Shown here piece after piece: positions 6,970 to 14,546 of a stretch of 16,541 nucleotides of DNA; within the stretch, counting starts at the first letter, position 1; each line of letters opens with the position of its first letter. The notes beneath the pieces are model-generated. The model made no database searches and was not told where the DNA came from. It was given only the letters and a program-made list of their open reading frames with translations. This stretch comes from UMGS1883 sp045636425. GTDB taxonomy: Bacteria > Bacillota > Clostridia > UMGS1883. The position numbers and the translations under genes were made by a program. The stretch spans positions 1 through 16,541 of the forward strand of contig JAZTXM010000015.1 in the NCBI GenBank assembly GCA_045636425.1. Direction: 5' to 3'.

Positions 6970-8073
6970 TTAAAGTCCAACCGCAATTTCGTAGCCATAT
7001 TTAATAACAGCGAGCTTATAGGTAAGCTTTGCATTATCAAGCTCCGTTTGTGCCGTCGTTACATTATTCATAATGGCGGTAAGCTGTGTATTTGTAATAA
7101 GCCCCAAATCATACTGAATTTTTGCCACGTTGTAATCCTGCTGTTTCAGTAAAAGGTTATCCTCCGCAATAAACACATTGTCTTTCGCATCCAGAATAGC
7201 GTTATAAGATGAATTTATTGAAATACCAATCATTTTTTTGGAGTATTTACTTGTAACCTCACTTTGAATCATCGCCGCCTTTGCTGATGAATATTCTGCA
7301 GAAGTGTAACCGAAAAGATCTGAAATATCTAAGAGAAATCCAGCTTGTGACAAAGCGGAATCAAGCATAAAGACATCATATCTCGTTTCCATGGCTTTCT
7401 TTGTATCCCCCGCAAGGTCAGTGGAAAATTCTTCGTATTCAATGTCATCAGTAAGAACGAGTTCATATTCTTCGTCCTCTATGTAAAGCGAAACAGCCAG
7501 TGTTTTTTTGGCAAGTTCCAGATTTCTCTCAAGCTGACTTAATGATGCCTGTGCTCTTTTTACCGAAAGCTTTGCGTTTTCCACATCATTTTCGGCAACA
7601 AGCCCCATAGAAAACTGCATTTCAAGTACAGACAAATTATCTGTTGCCATTTTAAGAGCTGTTTTTGCACTTTCGAGGACACGCTCTGAAAGCTTTACCC
7701 CGTAATATTGCTGAGTTAATGAATATGCGCTGTTTGCAATACTCTGCTCTTTTTCTCTCTTTGCACTCTCGACGCCGATTTCAGCCTGTTTTACATAATA
7801 TCCACGCTGAACACCAAAAGACGATATCCCCTGAGATACTCTAATCGGAACACCTTGCATATCCTTGTGATTCTTCCTTGCTTGCTTTAGCTGACGCTCT
7901 GCATCCTGAATTTTCACATCAGCACTCATAAATGCAGGGTCTTTTTCAAGTGCCATATTTATTGCATCCTGAAGGCTTAGCTTATAGACTTTCTTATCTT
8001 GTGCAGAAACTGTATGCATTCCCGAAATAAGTATTACGAAAAGCATTACCAGCGATAAAATTTTACTTTTCAT
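6970..8073 (-). CDS. TolC-family protein (OEP), apparently lacking the beta-barrel segments
   Basis: This 367-residue secreted protein has a signal peptide of about 24 residues (cleavage likely after TVSA). Two OEP-type helical repeats follow: LSLQDAINMALEKDPAF opens the first, and the paired motifs MGLVAENDVENAKLSVKRAQ (155-174) and LGLITNTQLTAIMNNVTTAQ (323-342) mark equivalent helices of each half. TolC proteins use this duplication to build an alpha-helical tunnel topped by a beta-barrel. In this protein the stretches where the barrel hairpins should lie (about 71-98 and 245-283) are short, and the second looks helical. The total length is also below the usual 430-490. I start at the ATG at 8073, because a longer reading begins at a TTG (8109) upstream of the predicted transcript start. 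It is first in the efflux operon. Confidence 0.87.
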   Translation of the reverse strand: MKSKILSLVMLFVILISGMHTVSAQDKKVYKLSLQDAINMALEKDPAFMSADVKIQDAERQLKQARKNHKDMQGVPIRVSQGISSFGVQRGYYVKQAEIGVESAKREKEQSIANSAYSLTQQYYGVKLSERVLESAKTALKMATDNLSVLEMQFSMGLVAENDVENAKLSVKRAQASLSQLERNLELAKKTLAVSLYIEDEEYELVLTDDIEYEEFSTDLAGDTKKAMETRYDVFMLDSALSQAGFLLDISDLFGYTSAEYSSAKAAMIQSEVTSKYSKKMIGISINSSYNAILDAKDNVFIAEDNLLLKQQDYNVAKIQYDLGLITNTQLTAIMNNVTTAQTELDNAKLTYKLAVIKYGYEIAVGL

Positions 8074-8113
8074 TTCTCTGTCCCTTTCTTTGAATAGTAT
8101 TTTTAACAAAATA

Positions 8114-8141
8114 ATTATATACGATTGATTTCAAAATTCAA
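8114..8141 (-). promoter_or_regulatory. Promoter of the efflux operon
   Basis: On the minus strand TTGAAT (8141-8136) and TATAAT (8119-8114) are separated by 16 bases. The predicted start near 8107 leaves a leader of about 34 bases before the TolC-like ATG. It is the best candidate between that gene and the greA terminator. Confidence 0.65.
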
Positions 8142-8144
8142 GCC

Positions 8145-8163
8145 TGTAACAATTGATTTTACA
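8145..8163. promoter_or_regulatory. Inverted repeat upstream of the efflux promoter
   Basis: TGTAA-N9-TTACA lies 3 bases upstream of the -35 box of the efflux operon. The nearby sequence also repeats AAATCAATTGT / AAATCAATCGT on the minus strand. Efflux operons are often controlled by a ligand-sensing regulator bound in such a place, but no regulator gene is in the window and the repeat is short. Confidence 0.3.
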
Positions 8164-8190
8164 ATTTATTTACAGATAATTTCCGCTTTC

Positions 8191-8230
8191 AAAACAATAT
8201 GCATCGACTTTTGTCGATGCATATTGTTTT
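8191..8230 (-). terminator. Terminator after greA
   Basis: A perfect 18-base-pair inverted repeat (arms 8191-8208 and 8213-8230, loop TTTT on plus, AAAA on minus) begins 3 bases after the greA stop codon. In the minus-strand transcript the 3' arm ends in UUGUUUU, so the terminal U-run is part of the stem. It separates greA from the efflux operon promoter. Confidence 0.85.
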
Positions 8231-8233
8231 CAG

Positions 8234-8707
8234 TTATTTTGAAATGTTCAGTACTTCATATTCAAGCTTACCCATGGGAGCTTCGACTACGACAATTTCT
8301 CCGATTTTATGTCCGAGAAGAGCAGTACCAACGGGAGATTCATCGGAAATTTTACCCTTCATGGGGTCAGCCTCCGTTGAGCCTACAATAAGATACTCCA
8401 TAACCTCTCCGTCATCAAGGTCTTTTACGCTGACCTTTGTTCCGATTGAAACAACATCTGTTGCAATACCTTCTTCGTCGATAATTTCAATATTTTTAAG
8501 CATGTTTTCAATTTCGGAAATTCTTGCTTCAATCTCCGCCTGCTCATTTTTTGCTTCGTCATATTCGCTGTTTTCAGACAAATCTCCGAATGACTTCGCA
8601 ACCTTCAATGCTTCTGTATTTTCTTTTCTCCTTACATTTTTTAAATTGTCGAGTTCATCCTGAAGCTTTTTGAGACCCTCGCTTGTGAGCAATACTCTCT
8701 TTGCCAT
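8234..8707 (-). CDS. greA: Transcription elongation factor GreA
   Basis: GreA rescues backtracked RNA polymerase by inserting its coiled coil into the secondary channel and stimulating cleavage of the extruded RNA 3' end. The 157-residue length matches the family. The N-terminal antiparallel coiled coil (1-75) carries the tip GDLSENSEYDEAK (41-53), with D42 and E45 as the catalytic acidic pair known from E. coli. The C-terminal FKBP-like domain (about 80-157) has the usual VSIGTKVSV and SPVGTALLGHKIGEIV. AGAGGT 7 bases before the ATG supports the start. The gene stands alone, with its own consensus promoter and a terminator. Confidence 0.98.
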   Translation of the reverse strand: MAKRVLLTSEGLKKLQDELDNLKNVRRKENTEALKVAKSFGDLSENSEYDEAKNEQAEIEARISEIENMLKNIEIIDEEGIATDVVSIGTKVSVKDLDDGEVMEYLIVGSTEADPMKGKISDESPVGTALLGHKIGEIVVVEAPMGKLEYEVLNISK

Positions 8708-8750
8708 ATCAATAACCTCTTTTCATTTTTCCTTTTTAAACACTTATACT

Positions 8751-8779
8751 ATTATATTATTAAAACTCCGCTATGTCAA
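8751..8779 (-). promoter_or_regulatory. Consensus promoter of greA
   Basis: On the minus strand TTGACA (8779-8774) and TATAAT (8756-8751) are separated by exactly 17 bases. The -35 box and most of the spacer lie in the last codons of the preceding gene. Transcription should begin near 8744, giving a leader of about 37 bases. Confidence 0.85.
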
Positions 8780-9524
8780 GCAAAAAAATATCATCGGCAC
8801 AGTTATTTATATCTACAGTGCTGTCTTGTCCTGTTTTAAGACCAAATAATTCGAACAGGGGAAAACCGCTTTTTCCGCCCCATAACTCTTCAATTTGCAT
8901 GATGCTTGGGTCGGAAACACAGATTCTCCTGCCGTCAACTTCGCGATAAAGATTTGTCTTTATATTCGTGAAATTAATAAAAGGCGATTTATATTCTCCG
9001 CCAAAAGAACAATCCTCAAAACATAAAATCATGGAATCATCCTTAATCACCTTTGGCATTGTTTCACGTTGGTGTACCATTGCACAGTGTTCAAAATAAA
9101 GTTTATCATAAAGCTTTCTATCCGCTTCCTTATGAGAAACGACAATAAATAACCGTGCTAATTCTTTTATTTGTTCGATAATTCGGAGGGCAAAAGGCTG
9201 CTCTGCCACAATGTAAATTTCCTCAAACGGTATACTGCAGAGAAATTTCAGGGAAACTTGTCTGCATATCTTGTTAATTACAGGTGCTATTAAATCAGGT
9301 GAAAAACAATCCCACCTTATTTTTATGTCATTAAAAAGCTCCGCTTTATCACTTTCTTTAGAAAGCAGTATGTCATGTCCGCGGCAGAGTTTCATTACTT
9401 TCTTTAAAGCTTTTTTTCTGTTATTGGCTTTAGCACAAATCACCCCGGCAAGTTCTTCTGTTTCTACCTTTGGCAAGGTGAATCCAACGCTTTCCGACAA
9501 GCTAAGCACTACTTTCTTTTCCAA
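8760..9524 (-). CDS. Uncharacterised 254-residue protein
   Basis: I do not recognise this family. The protein looks soluble: no signal peptide and no membrane segment. The centre has alternating hydrophobic strands and amphipathic helices, with EEIYIVAEQPFALRIIEQIK (101-120) followed by ARLFIVVSHK (123-132), suggesting a Rossmann-like alpha/beta domain. A third strand, DSMILCFEDC, lies at 163-172. The N-terminal part (1-90) is rich in K and L. The C-terminus is acidic and ends LLDIAEF. Eight cysteines are scattered without a clear metal motif. I start at TTG 9524, because AGAGGTG lies 7 bases upstream; the longer GTG reading at 9533 begins within that SD. The SD lies in the 3' arm of the comEA terminator, so expression may depend on read-through. 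The greA promoter lies in its 3' end. It is real by length and codon structure; function is unknown. Confidence 0.75.
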   Translation of the reverse strand: MEKKVVLSLSESVGFTLPKVETEELAGVICAKANNRKKALKKVMKLCRGHDILLSKESDKAELFNDIKIRWDCFSPDLIAPVINKICRQVSLKFLCSIPFEEIYIVAEQPFALRIIEQIKELARLFIVVSHKEADRKLYDKLYFEHCAMVHQRETMPKVIKDDSMILCFEDCSFGGEYKSPFINFTNIKTNLYREVDGRRICVSDPSIMQIEELWGGKSGFPLFELFGLKTGQDSTVDINNCADDIFLLDIAEF

Positions 9525-9566
9525 AAAAATCACCTCTTTGATTTCTATTCATCAAAAGAGGCGATT
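9523..9566 (-). terminator. Terminator of the rqcH-comEA operon, overlapping the next gene's SD
   Basis: On the minus strand, AATCGCCTCTTTTGAT (9566-9551) pairs with ATCAAAGAGGTGATT (9542-9528) with one bulged base and one G-U pair, loop of 8. A run of seven T follows (9529-9523). It begins 7 bases after the comEA-like stop codon and has all parts of an intrinsic terminator. The 3' arm also contains the AGAGGTG that serves as SD for the following gene, and the T-run runs into that gene's TTG start. Confidence 0.82.
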
Positions 9567-9573
9567 ATTTCTT

Positions 9574-10158
9574 TTAAACAATAATTTTGTCTTTTATTTC
9601 TTCAAATTTTCTGTCACCGATACCCTTTATGTTCTTGATTTCTTCAATACTTTTAAAACCGCCTTTTTTATTTCTGTATGCTATTATTTCTTCCGCTGTA
9701 GATTCACCTATGCCGCTGATTCTGCAAAGCTGATACATATCTGCACTGTTAATATTTATAACCTCAGAATCATTTTGTGAAGAAAGCCTGTCATATCCGT
9801 TTTCGCTGTCAAAATTATTCTCTTGCGTGTAATATACATCTTTATTTACGGGTGTTTCAAGAGATTGTCCTTTTTTGGGAATGATTATTTCTTCTCCGTC
9901 AAGTACCTTTTGTGCAAGATTAACACGATCTAAATCGGCATCATCGGTTTTGCCCCCGGCTTTATTGATTACATCATTGAGCCTGCTTCCGTTTCTCACC
10001 TCATAATAGCCGGGATTGTTGACCTCGCCTTTAATATGAATCCCTATTGTTTTTTCCTGCTGTCTTTTCGTATACACTTGCGATACTGTAAGAAATACCA
10101 ACATAAACGCTATGACCAAAAAGAAGATTATATTTTTGATTGTTTCTTTAACCGACAT
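9574..10158 (-). CDS. comEA: ComEA-like protein with SLBB and helix-hairpin-helix domains
   Basis: The 194 residues comprise an N-terminal membrane anchor (about 8-28), an SLBB domain (about 38-95, HIKGEVNNPGYYEVRNGSRL), a polar linker (96-131) and a C-terminal pair of helix-hairpin-helix motifs (133-194) with GIG at 149-151 and 179-181. This is the layout of ComEA, the membrane-bound receptor that binds double-stranded DNA outside the cell and hands it to the ComEC channel. The HhH pair contacts the DNA backbone; SLBB may bind a ligand or help assembly. No comEC or comEB is next to it. The ATG overlaps the stop of the preceding gene by 11 bases, so translation is probably coupled. It is the last gene of the operon. 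A role outside competence is possible because of its neighbours. Confidence 0.88.
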   Translation of the reverse strand: MSVKETIKNIIFFLVIAFMLVFLTVSQVYTKRQQEKTIGIHIKGEVNNPGYYEVRNGSRLNDVINKAGGKTDDADLDRVNLAQKVLDGEEIIIPKKGQSLETPVNKDVYYTQENNFDSENGYDRLSSQNDSEVININSADMYQLCRISGIGESTAEEIIAYRNKKGGFKSIEEIKNIKGIGDRKFEEIKDKIIV

Positions 10159-11863
10159 TTTCTATTTCTCCCTTTTTAAAAGCAAGTGCCTTGTCCGCAA
10201 TATCGTTTATCTGTTTTCTGAGGTCAAGATTTTCGGTGTTTTGTGCAATCACAAGAATTTCATTATAAATCTCCCTTGTCTCTACACTGCCTTTGGGATA
10301 AAGCTTTATCAAATCATATAGGACGTCTGACAAAAGCAAATTATATTCATCATCGTCTATTGCCTTGCGTATCGCATGACGGTACTGCTGTGCAGCCTTT
10401 GAATAATCTCCGATCGTTTTGTAAATCAGTGCTTTTTCTTTTACATGATCAAGATTATCAGGCTCTCTTTTTATCGCATTATTTATAAGACTGATTGCTT
10501 CTTCCTTGTTTTCGGCAAGCAGCTTTCCGCGGCTAAGTGCACGAACCGCTCCTTTGCAGCTTTGGGCATCGGAAAGATTGATTGATGCTGCCGCCTTATA
10601 ATATTCATATGCTTTCTGATATTCTTTATTTCGATACAAAGAATCTGCAAAAGTTCTTATAAAAGACCCAATAAGAAGAATTACAGATATGAAACACAAT
10701 ATTGTCAAAAACGTTATTGTTCTTCTTACCTTAAATTCATCGGACTTCTTTATATTTCTTTTCACAGCTAACCCTGACAGAGATAAATTGTATACCATGA
10801 CAGATGAATAAAGTATTATGGTAAAAATACCTCCAAAGGGTAAAAACATAATAAGAGCCGTAAGAAGCAGTAAAAAAAGGCTGGTTTGATTTTTAAGTTT
10901 AATAAAATTAATAAATCCTACCAAAACCAAAAGAGTTGCTGTCACAACACCCAATACACCCGAGCAAGCGGTAAGGTATGCAAGTAGCCCTGTCGTTTTA
11001 TAATGCACGGATGCGCCAACAAAAAGCTCTTTGCCGCTAAGGTAGCCGCCTCCCTTTCCTAAAAAGCTCTTGATTCCATAAAGAAAGGTTTCATAAAATA
11101 TGCCATCATTTTCTCTTAACCCGAAGACTGCTGTAAAAGCAAAAAACAAGACGGCCAATATAATCGAGCATGTGAAGTAAATGTTACCCTTTTTCTTTTT
11201 TATATAACACAGAAGCACAAAAACAAACGCCATAGCCCACACAATCATGCTTGCTGTCATTATGAAAACGAATCCCATTACAAGCATAAATGCCAAAATG
11301 ATTCCTTTTCTTATTTTAGAGTTGCCCTTTATAAGATTGCCTGCCAAACAAAAACATGAAAGCATAAACAGAGCAAGAAAATCACTGTTTCCAAATCCCA
11401 AAGACATTTTAACATTCTCGCCGTAAGGGATTATTTCCAAAAGCCAGTAAAAAATATTGGCAATGGCACACAATACACCCCCAAGAGAGAGCAAATACAT
11501 AAATCTACGTGCCGTCGTTTCTTTATTTGTTCCCGATAAGCTGTCCGTAAGCAACGAAGAAAATATTAAAACTATGCCCAAACCTGTTATATATAACAAA
11601 TGCCCCTCTCTGTTATCTATCCACAAAGACGATACCAATGCATAGCACAGCAAGGCACTTATGATGGCAGGAAATACAGTTATCTCAATTTTTTCTGTCT
11701 TTTTTATTCGGCAAATAAGGGTAATGCAATAAAGAGAAAACAGCATGTGCAAACCGACAGATGTCGGCAGAAAACCTATTAACGCAGGCAAAATCACAGC
11801 AGTGAATGCAATCATTATCTGCACAAGCATTAAGCTCCTCTTTTCATTCATTTGTAAAAACAT
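10148..11863 (-). CDS. O-antigen-ligase-like polytopic membrane protein with TPR tail
   Basis: The 571 residues form a hydrophobic N-terminal part (about 12-400, roughly ten or more membrane helices) and a soluble C-terminal part with tetratricopeptide-like repeats (about 403-500; for example YRNKEYQKAYEYYKAAASINL and YKTIGDYSKAAQQYRHAI). The membrane part follows the Wzy_C/WaaL pattern: GFGNSDFLALFML (156-168), then a large external loop with GKGGGYLSG (269-277) and H287 in ASVHYKTTG, then SGVLGVV (301-307). Family members transfer or polymerise glycans from a lipid carrier, and related Wzy_C-TPR proteins are common in Firmicutes. In a monoderm the acceptor would be a wall polymer or protein, not lipopolysaccharide. 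It begins 20 bases after tlyA and overlaps comEA. The exact reaction is unknown. Confidence 0.82.
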   Translation of the reverse strand: MFLQMNEKRSLMLVQIMIAFTAVILPALIGFLPTSVGLHMLFSLYCITLICRIKKTEKIEITVFPAIISALLCYALVSSLWIDNREGHLLYITGLGIVLIFSSLLTDSLSGTNKETTARRFMYLLSLGGVLCAIANIFYWLLEIIPYGENVKMSLGFGNSDFLALFMLSCFCLAGNLIKGNSKIRKGIILAFMLVMGFVFIMTASMIVWAMAFVFVLLCYIKKKKGNIYFTCSIILAVLFFAFTAVFGLRENDGIFYETFLYGIKSFLGKGGGYLSGKELFVGASVHYKTTGLLAYLTACSGVLGVVTATLLVLVGFINFIKLKNQTSLFLLLLTALIMFLPFGGIFTIILYSSVMVYNLSLSGLAVKRNIKKSDEFKVRRTITFLTILCFISVILLIGSFIRTFADSLYRNKEYQKAYEYYKAAASINLSDAQSCKGAVRALSRGKLLAENKEEAISLINNAIKREPDNLDHVKEKALIYKTIGDYSKAAQQYRHAIRKAIDDDEYNLLLSDVLYDLIKLYPKGSVETREIYNEILVIAQNTENLDLRKQINDIADKALAFKKGEIENVG

Positions 11864-11883
11864 ATATACATACTCTCTTTCGG

Positions 11884-12693
11884 CTATTTTGCCTCGACAT
11901 GGCTTTTTTCTACCAGTGAAGCAATTTCTTCAGTATAGTCAATCAATTCAAAATCTTTGCTTTTCTTAGCATACATCAGATATTCAATATTCCCCTCCGG
12001 ACCTTTTATCGGGGAAAAATCAAGTCCAAGAATCTGAAAGCCTGTATTCTGAGCAAACTTAGTTACTTCTTCTATAACTTCACAATGTACTGAGGGCTCT
12101 CTTACGACGCCTTTTTTTCCTACTTTTTCTTTTCCCGCCTCAAACTGAGGTTTAATGAGTGCTACAATTTCGCCATTATCCCTAAGCAGGTTAAAGGCAA
12201 CCGGAAGCACCAGCTTTAGTGAAATAAACGCAACATCGACAGAGGCAAAGTCAAGCTCTTCACCTATATTCTCTAATGTCACATATCGGATATTTGTACG
12301 CTCCATATTCACAACTCTGTCATCCGTGCGGAGCTTCCATGCAAGCTGACCATAGCCTACATCAACGGCAAACACCTTTTTCGCCCCATTTTGAAGCATG
12401 CAGTCGGTAAATCCACCCGTAGAAGCACCAATGTCCATTGCAACGCTCCCGTCAAGACAGATGGGGAAAGATTTCATTGCCTTTTCAAGCTTAAGTCCGC
12501 CACGACTCACATACTTAAGTGTTTCTCCGCGAAGTTCAACCTTGTCTTTTTCCCCAATCTGCTCCCCTGCTTTATCAGCCTTTTGGTTATTAACGTAAAC
12601 CTTGCCTTCCATTATGAGGCTTTTTGCAAGGTCACGACCTGAAACCAAGCCATTTTCAACCAAATATATATCAAGCCTTTGCTTCAAATCCAA
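11884..12693 (-). CDS. tlyA: TlyA-family rRNA (cytidine-2'-O)-methyltransferase
   Basis: This 269-residue protein has an N-terminal S4 RNA-binding domain (about 2-60) and an FtsJ/RrmJ-type SAM-dependent methyltransferase domain (about 60-245). The SAM-binding loop is DIGASTGGFTD (87-97). The catalytic tetrad K-D-K-E fits K68 (SRGGLKLE), D153 (SVDVAFISL), K181 (LIKPQFEAG) and E237 (GNIEYL). TlyA methylates ribosomal RNA cytidines; in Bacillus the orthologue is YqxC, and a hemolysin label is historical. The start is not ATG: TTG at 12693, or TTG at 12687, which is better spaced from AAAGGG. The start lies inside the dxs 3' end, overlapping it by 23 bases. The dxs-tlyA pair is common in Firmicutes. 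Confidence 0.93.
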   Translation of the reverse strand: MDLKQRLDIYLVENGLVSGRDLAKSLIMEGKVYVNNQKADKAGEQIGEKDKVELRGETLKYVSRGGLKLEKAMKSFPICLDGSVAMDIGASTGGFTDCMLQNGAKKVFAVDVGYGQLAWKLRTDDRVVNMERTNIRYVTLENIGEELDFASVDVAFISLKLVLPVAFNLLRDNGEIVALIKPQFEAGKEKVGKKGVVREPSVHCEVIEEVTKFAQNTGFQILGLDFSPIKGPEGNIEYLMYAKKSKDFELIDYTEEIASLVEKSHVEAK

Positions 12694-14542
12694 ACACCCT
12701 TTCTATCTCCGAAGCAACAATTTGCGGAGTAAACCCGTATTTTTCATTAAGCTCCGAAATTGAGCCGTGCGGTATAAACTCATCCTCAATAGCTTTTATA
12801 TAAGCCTTGAAGCTCATATTTCTGACCTTTGCTTCCGCGGCTATCATTTCTCCCATTCCGCCACGCTTAAGATTTTCCTCTATCGAGTACAATCTTCCTG
12901 TTTTATTTGCACTATCAAATATTGTATCATAGTCAAGTGGTTTAATGGTTCTTACATCAATAACTTCTGCACTGATTCCCTTTTCCGCAAGTATTTTCCC
13001 TGCCGCAAGTGCAATGCTGACACTCTGCCCCTCCGCTACAAGGGTAACATCTGTGCCCTCTTTTATCACCTTTGCTGACGACAAAGAAAATTCGCCATTA
13101 TCAATATCTGCCTTTTGCCTTCCTCTTGGATAGCGTATTGCTATGGGACCATTATGGATATTCACGGCATAATCAAGCATTTTTTCAAGCTCACTGTAGG
13201 AGGACGGCGAAAGAAGTGCCATGTTGGGGATACCGGTCAGATAGGAAATATCAAAAAGCCCCTGATGAGTGGCACCATCACCTGCTACCAGTCCTGCTCT
13301 GTCTACTGCAAATATCACATGGTAATTTCCAAGTGCAACGTCATGAATAATATTATCATACGCACGCTGCAAAAACGAGGAATATATAGCGGCAACAGGA
13401 ACAGCTCCCCCCGCCGCAATACCGCCTGCAAAAGTAACCGCATATCCTTCAGCGATACCCACATCATAAAGTCTGTCGGGGAATTTTTCAGAGAATGATT
13501 TAAGACCGCTTCCCGGAATCATTGCAGGAGTAACTGCAATGATTCTCTGATTATTTTCTGCCAGGCTACAAAGCTTTCTGCCAAATGTCTCCGAATACGA
13601 CCCATGTTTACCCGATACTTCACCGGTTGTCTTTTCAAACGGACCTACCCCGTGATAAACCTGGGGAAGCTTCTCCGCAGGAGCGTAGCCCTTTCCCTTT
13701 TTTGTTATAACATGAACAAGCACCGGCTCATCCAGCAGTAATGCACGGCTGAATATTTCTTCCATATCCGCAATATTGTGACCATTAACGGGACCCAAAT
13801 AAGTTATGCCGAACTGCTCAAACAGCATATTGGGTGCTACGGCAGATTTAATGCGCTTCTTGATTTTATGTAGTATACGCATCAGCTTTTCACCGCCGTG
13901 AGGCATATTCCTTAATTTTTCTACAATCTTACGCTTTGAAGCTGTGTATTTTTTATTAGTTCTTGCACGTGACAAAAACGCTGAAAATGCACCAACGTTT
14001 TCAGCTATCGACATCTCATTATCATTTAAAATAATGAGCATTTTGGATTTCAGGTTTCCAATATTGTTCAATGCTTCAAATGCAAGACCACCCGTAAAAG
14101 CACCATCGCCTATAACCGCTGCAACTTCATAATTTTCGTCGCATATCTCGCGTGCCTCTACCAAACCTGCCGCCGCCGACAATGATGCGGAAGCATGACC
14201 CGTATATGTGACGTCATATTCGCTTTCCTTGGGGCTGCAAAATCCGCTAAGTCCGTCTATTCTACGCAGAGTGCTGAGTCTATCCGCTCTTCCCGTAAGG
14301 ATTTTATGAACGTAGGACTGATGCCCTACGTCCCATATAATCTTATCCTTCGGCATGTCGAGCACTCTGTGAAGAGCAACCGTAAGCTCAACAACACCTA
14401 AATTTCCCGCAAGGTGTCCACCGCTTTTTGAAACAGTGTTTATGAGAAGCTCACGAATTTCGCCGCACAGACATTCAAGCTGCTTGTGATTTAGTTTTTT
14501 AAGGTCTTGAGGGTATTTCACCATATCAAGATATTTCTCCAT
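12671..14542 (-). CDS. dxs: 1-deoxy-D-xylulose-5-phosphate synthase
   Basis: Dxs condenses pyruvate and glyceraldehyde 3-phosphate with loss of CO2, the first step of the MEP pathway to isoprenoids, and it also supplies thiamine and pyridoxal synthesis. The 623-residue length is normal. Seen in order: DVGHQSYVHKILTGR (71-85), GHASASLSAAAGL (115-127), and the thiamine diphosphate motif starting GDGAFTGG (145-152) and running to NDN (173-175). Further on are the transketolase pyrimidine domain with GIAEGYAVTFAGG (catalytic Glu) and DRAGLVAGDGATHQGLFD, then the C-terminal domain. AAGGAA (14556-14551), 8 bases before the ATG, lies in the end of rqcH, whose stop is only 4 bases upstream, so translation is likely coupled. 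All motifs are intact. Confidence 0.98.
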   Translation of the reverse strand: MEKYLDMVKYPQDLKKLNHKQLECLCGEIRELLINTVSKSGGHLAGNLGVVELTVALHRVLDMPKDKIIWDVGHQSYVHKILTGRADRLSTLRRIDGLSGFCSPKESEYDVTYTGHASASLSAAAGLVEAREICDENYEVAAVIGDGAFTGGLAFEALNNIGNLKSKMLIILNDNEMSIAENVGAFSAFLSRARTNKKYTASKRKIVEKLRNMPHGGEKLMRILHKIKKRIKSAVAPNMLFEQFGITYLGPVNGHNIADMEEIFSRALLLDEPVLVHVITKKGKGYAPAEKLPQVYHGVGPFEKTTGEVSGKHGSYSETFGRKLCSLAENNQRIIAVTPAMIPGSGLKSFSEKFPDRLYDVGIAEGYAVTFAGGIAAGGAVPVAAIYSSFLQRAYDNIIHDVALGNYHVIFAVDRAGLVAGDGATHQGLFDISYLTGIPNMALLSPSSYSELEKMLDYAVNIHNGPIAIRYPRGRQKADIDNGEFSLSSAKVIKEGTDVTLVAEGQSVSIALAAGKILAEKGISAEVIDVRTIKPLDYDTIFDSANKTGRLYSIEENLKRGGMGEMIAAEAKVRNMSFKAYIKAIEDEFIPHGSISELNEKYGFTPQIVASEIERVFGFEAKA

Positions 14543-14546
14543 AGTA

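Noticed and set aside
8074..8109. TTG start at 8109 for the TolC-like protein
   Set aside because: It lies at or upstream of the predicted transcript start and would put charged residues before a good signal peptide that begins at ATG 8073.
9525..9533. GTG start at 9533 for the unknown protein
   Set aside because: The GTG is part of the AGAGGTG that serves as SD, so it cannot be the start; TTG at 9524 is correctly spaced.
6970..11863. Diderm (Gram-negative) origin suggested by TolC and O-antigen-ligase homologues
   Set aside because: Both families occur in monoderm Firmicutes, the TolC-like protein appears barrel-less, and no outer-membrane assembly or LPS gene is seen; promoters, SDs and gene content fit Clostridia. 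The window alone cannot fully exclude a diderm Firmicute.
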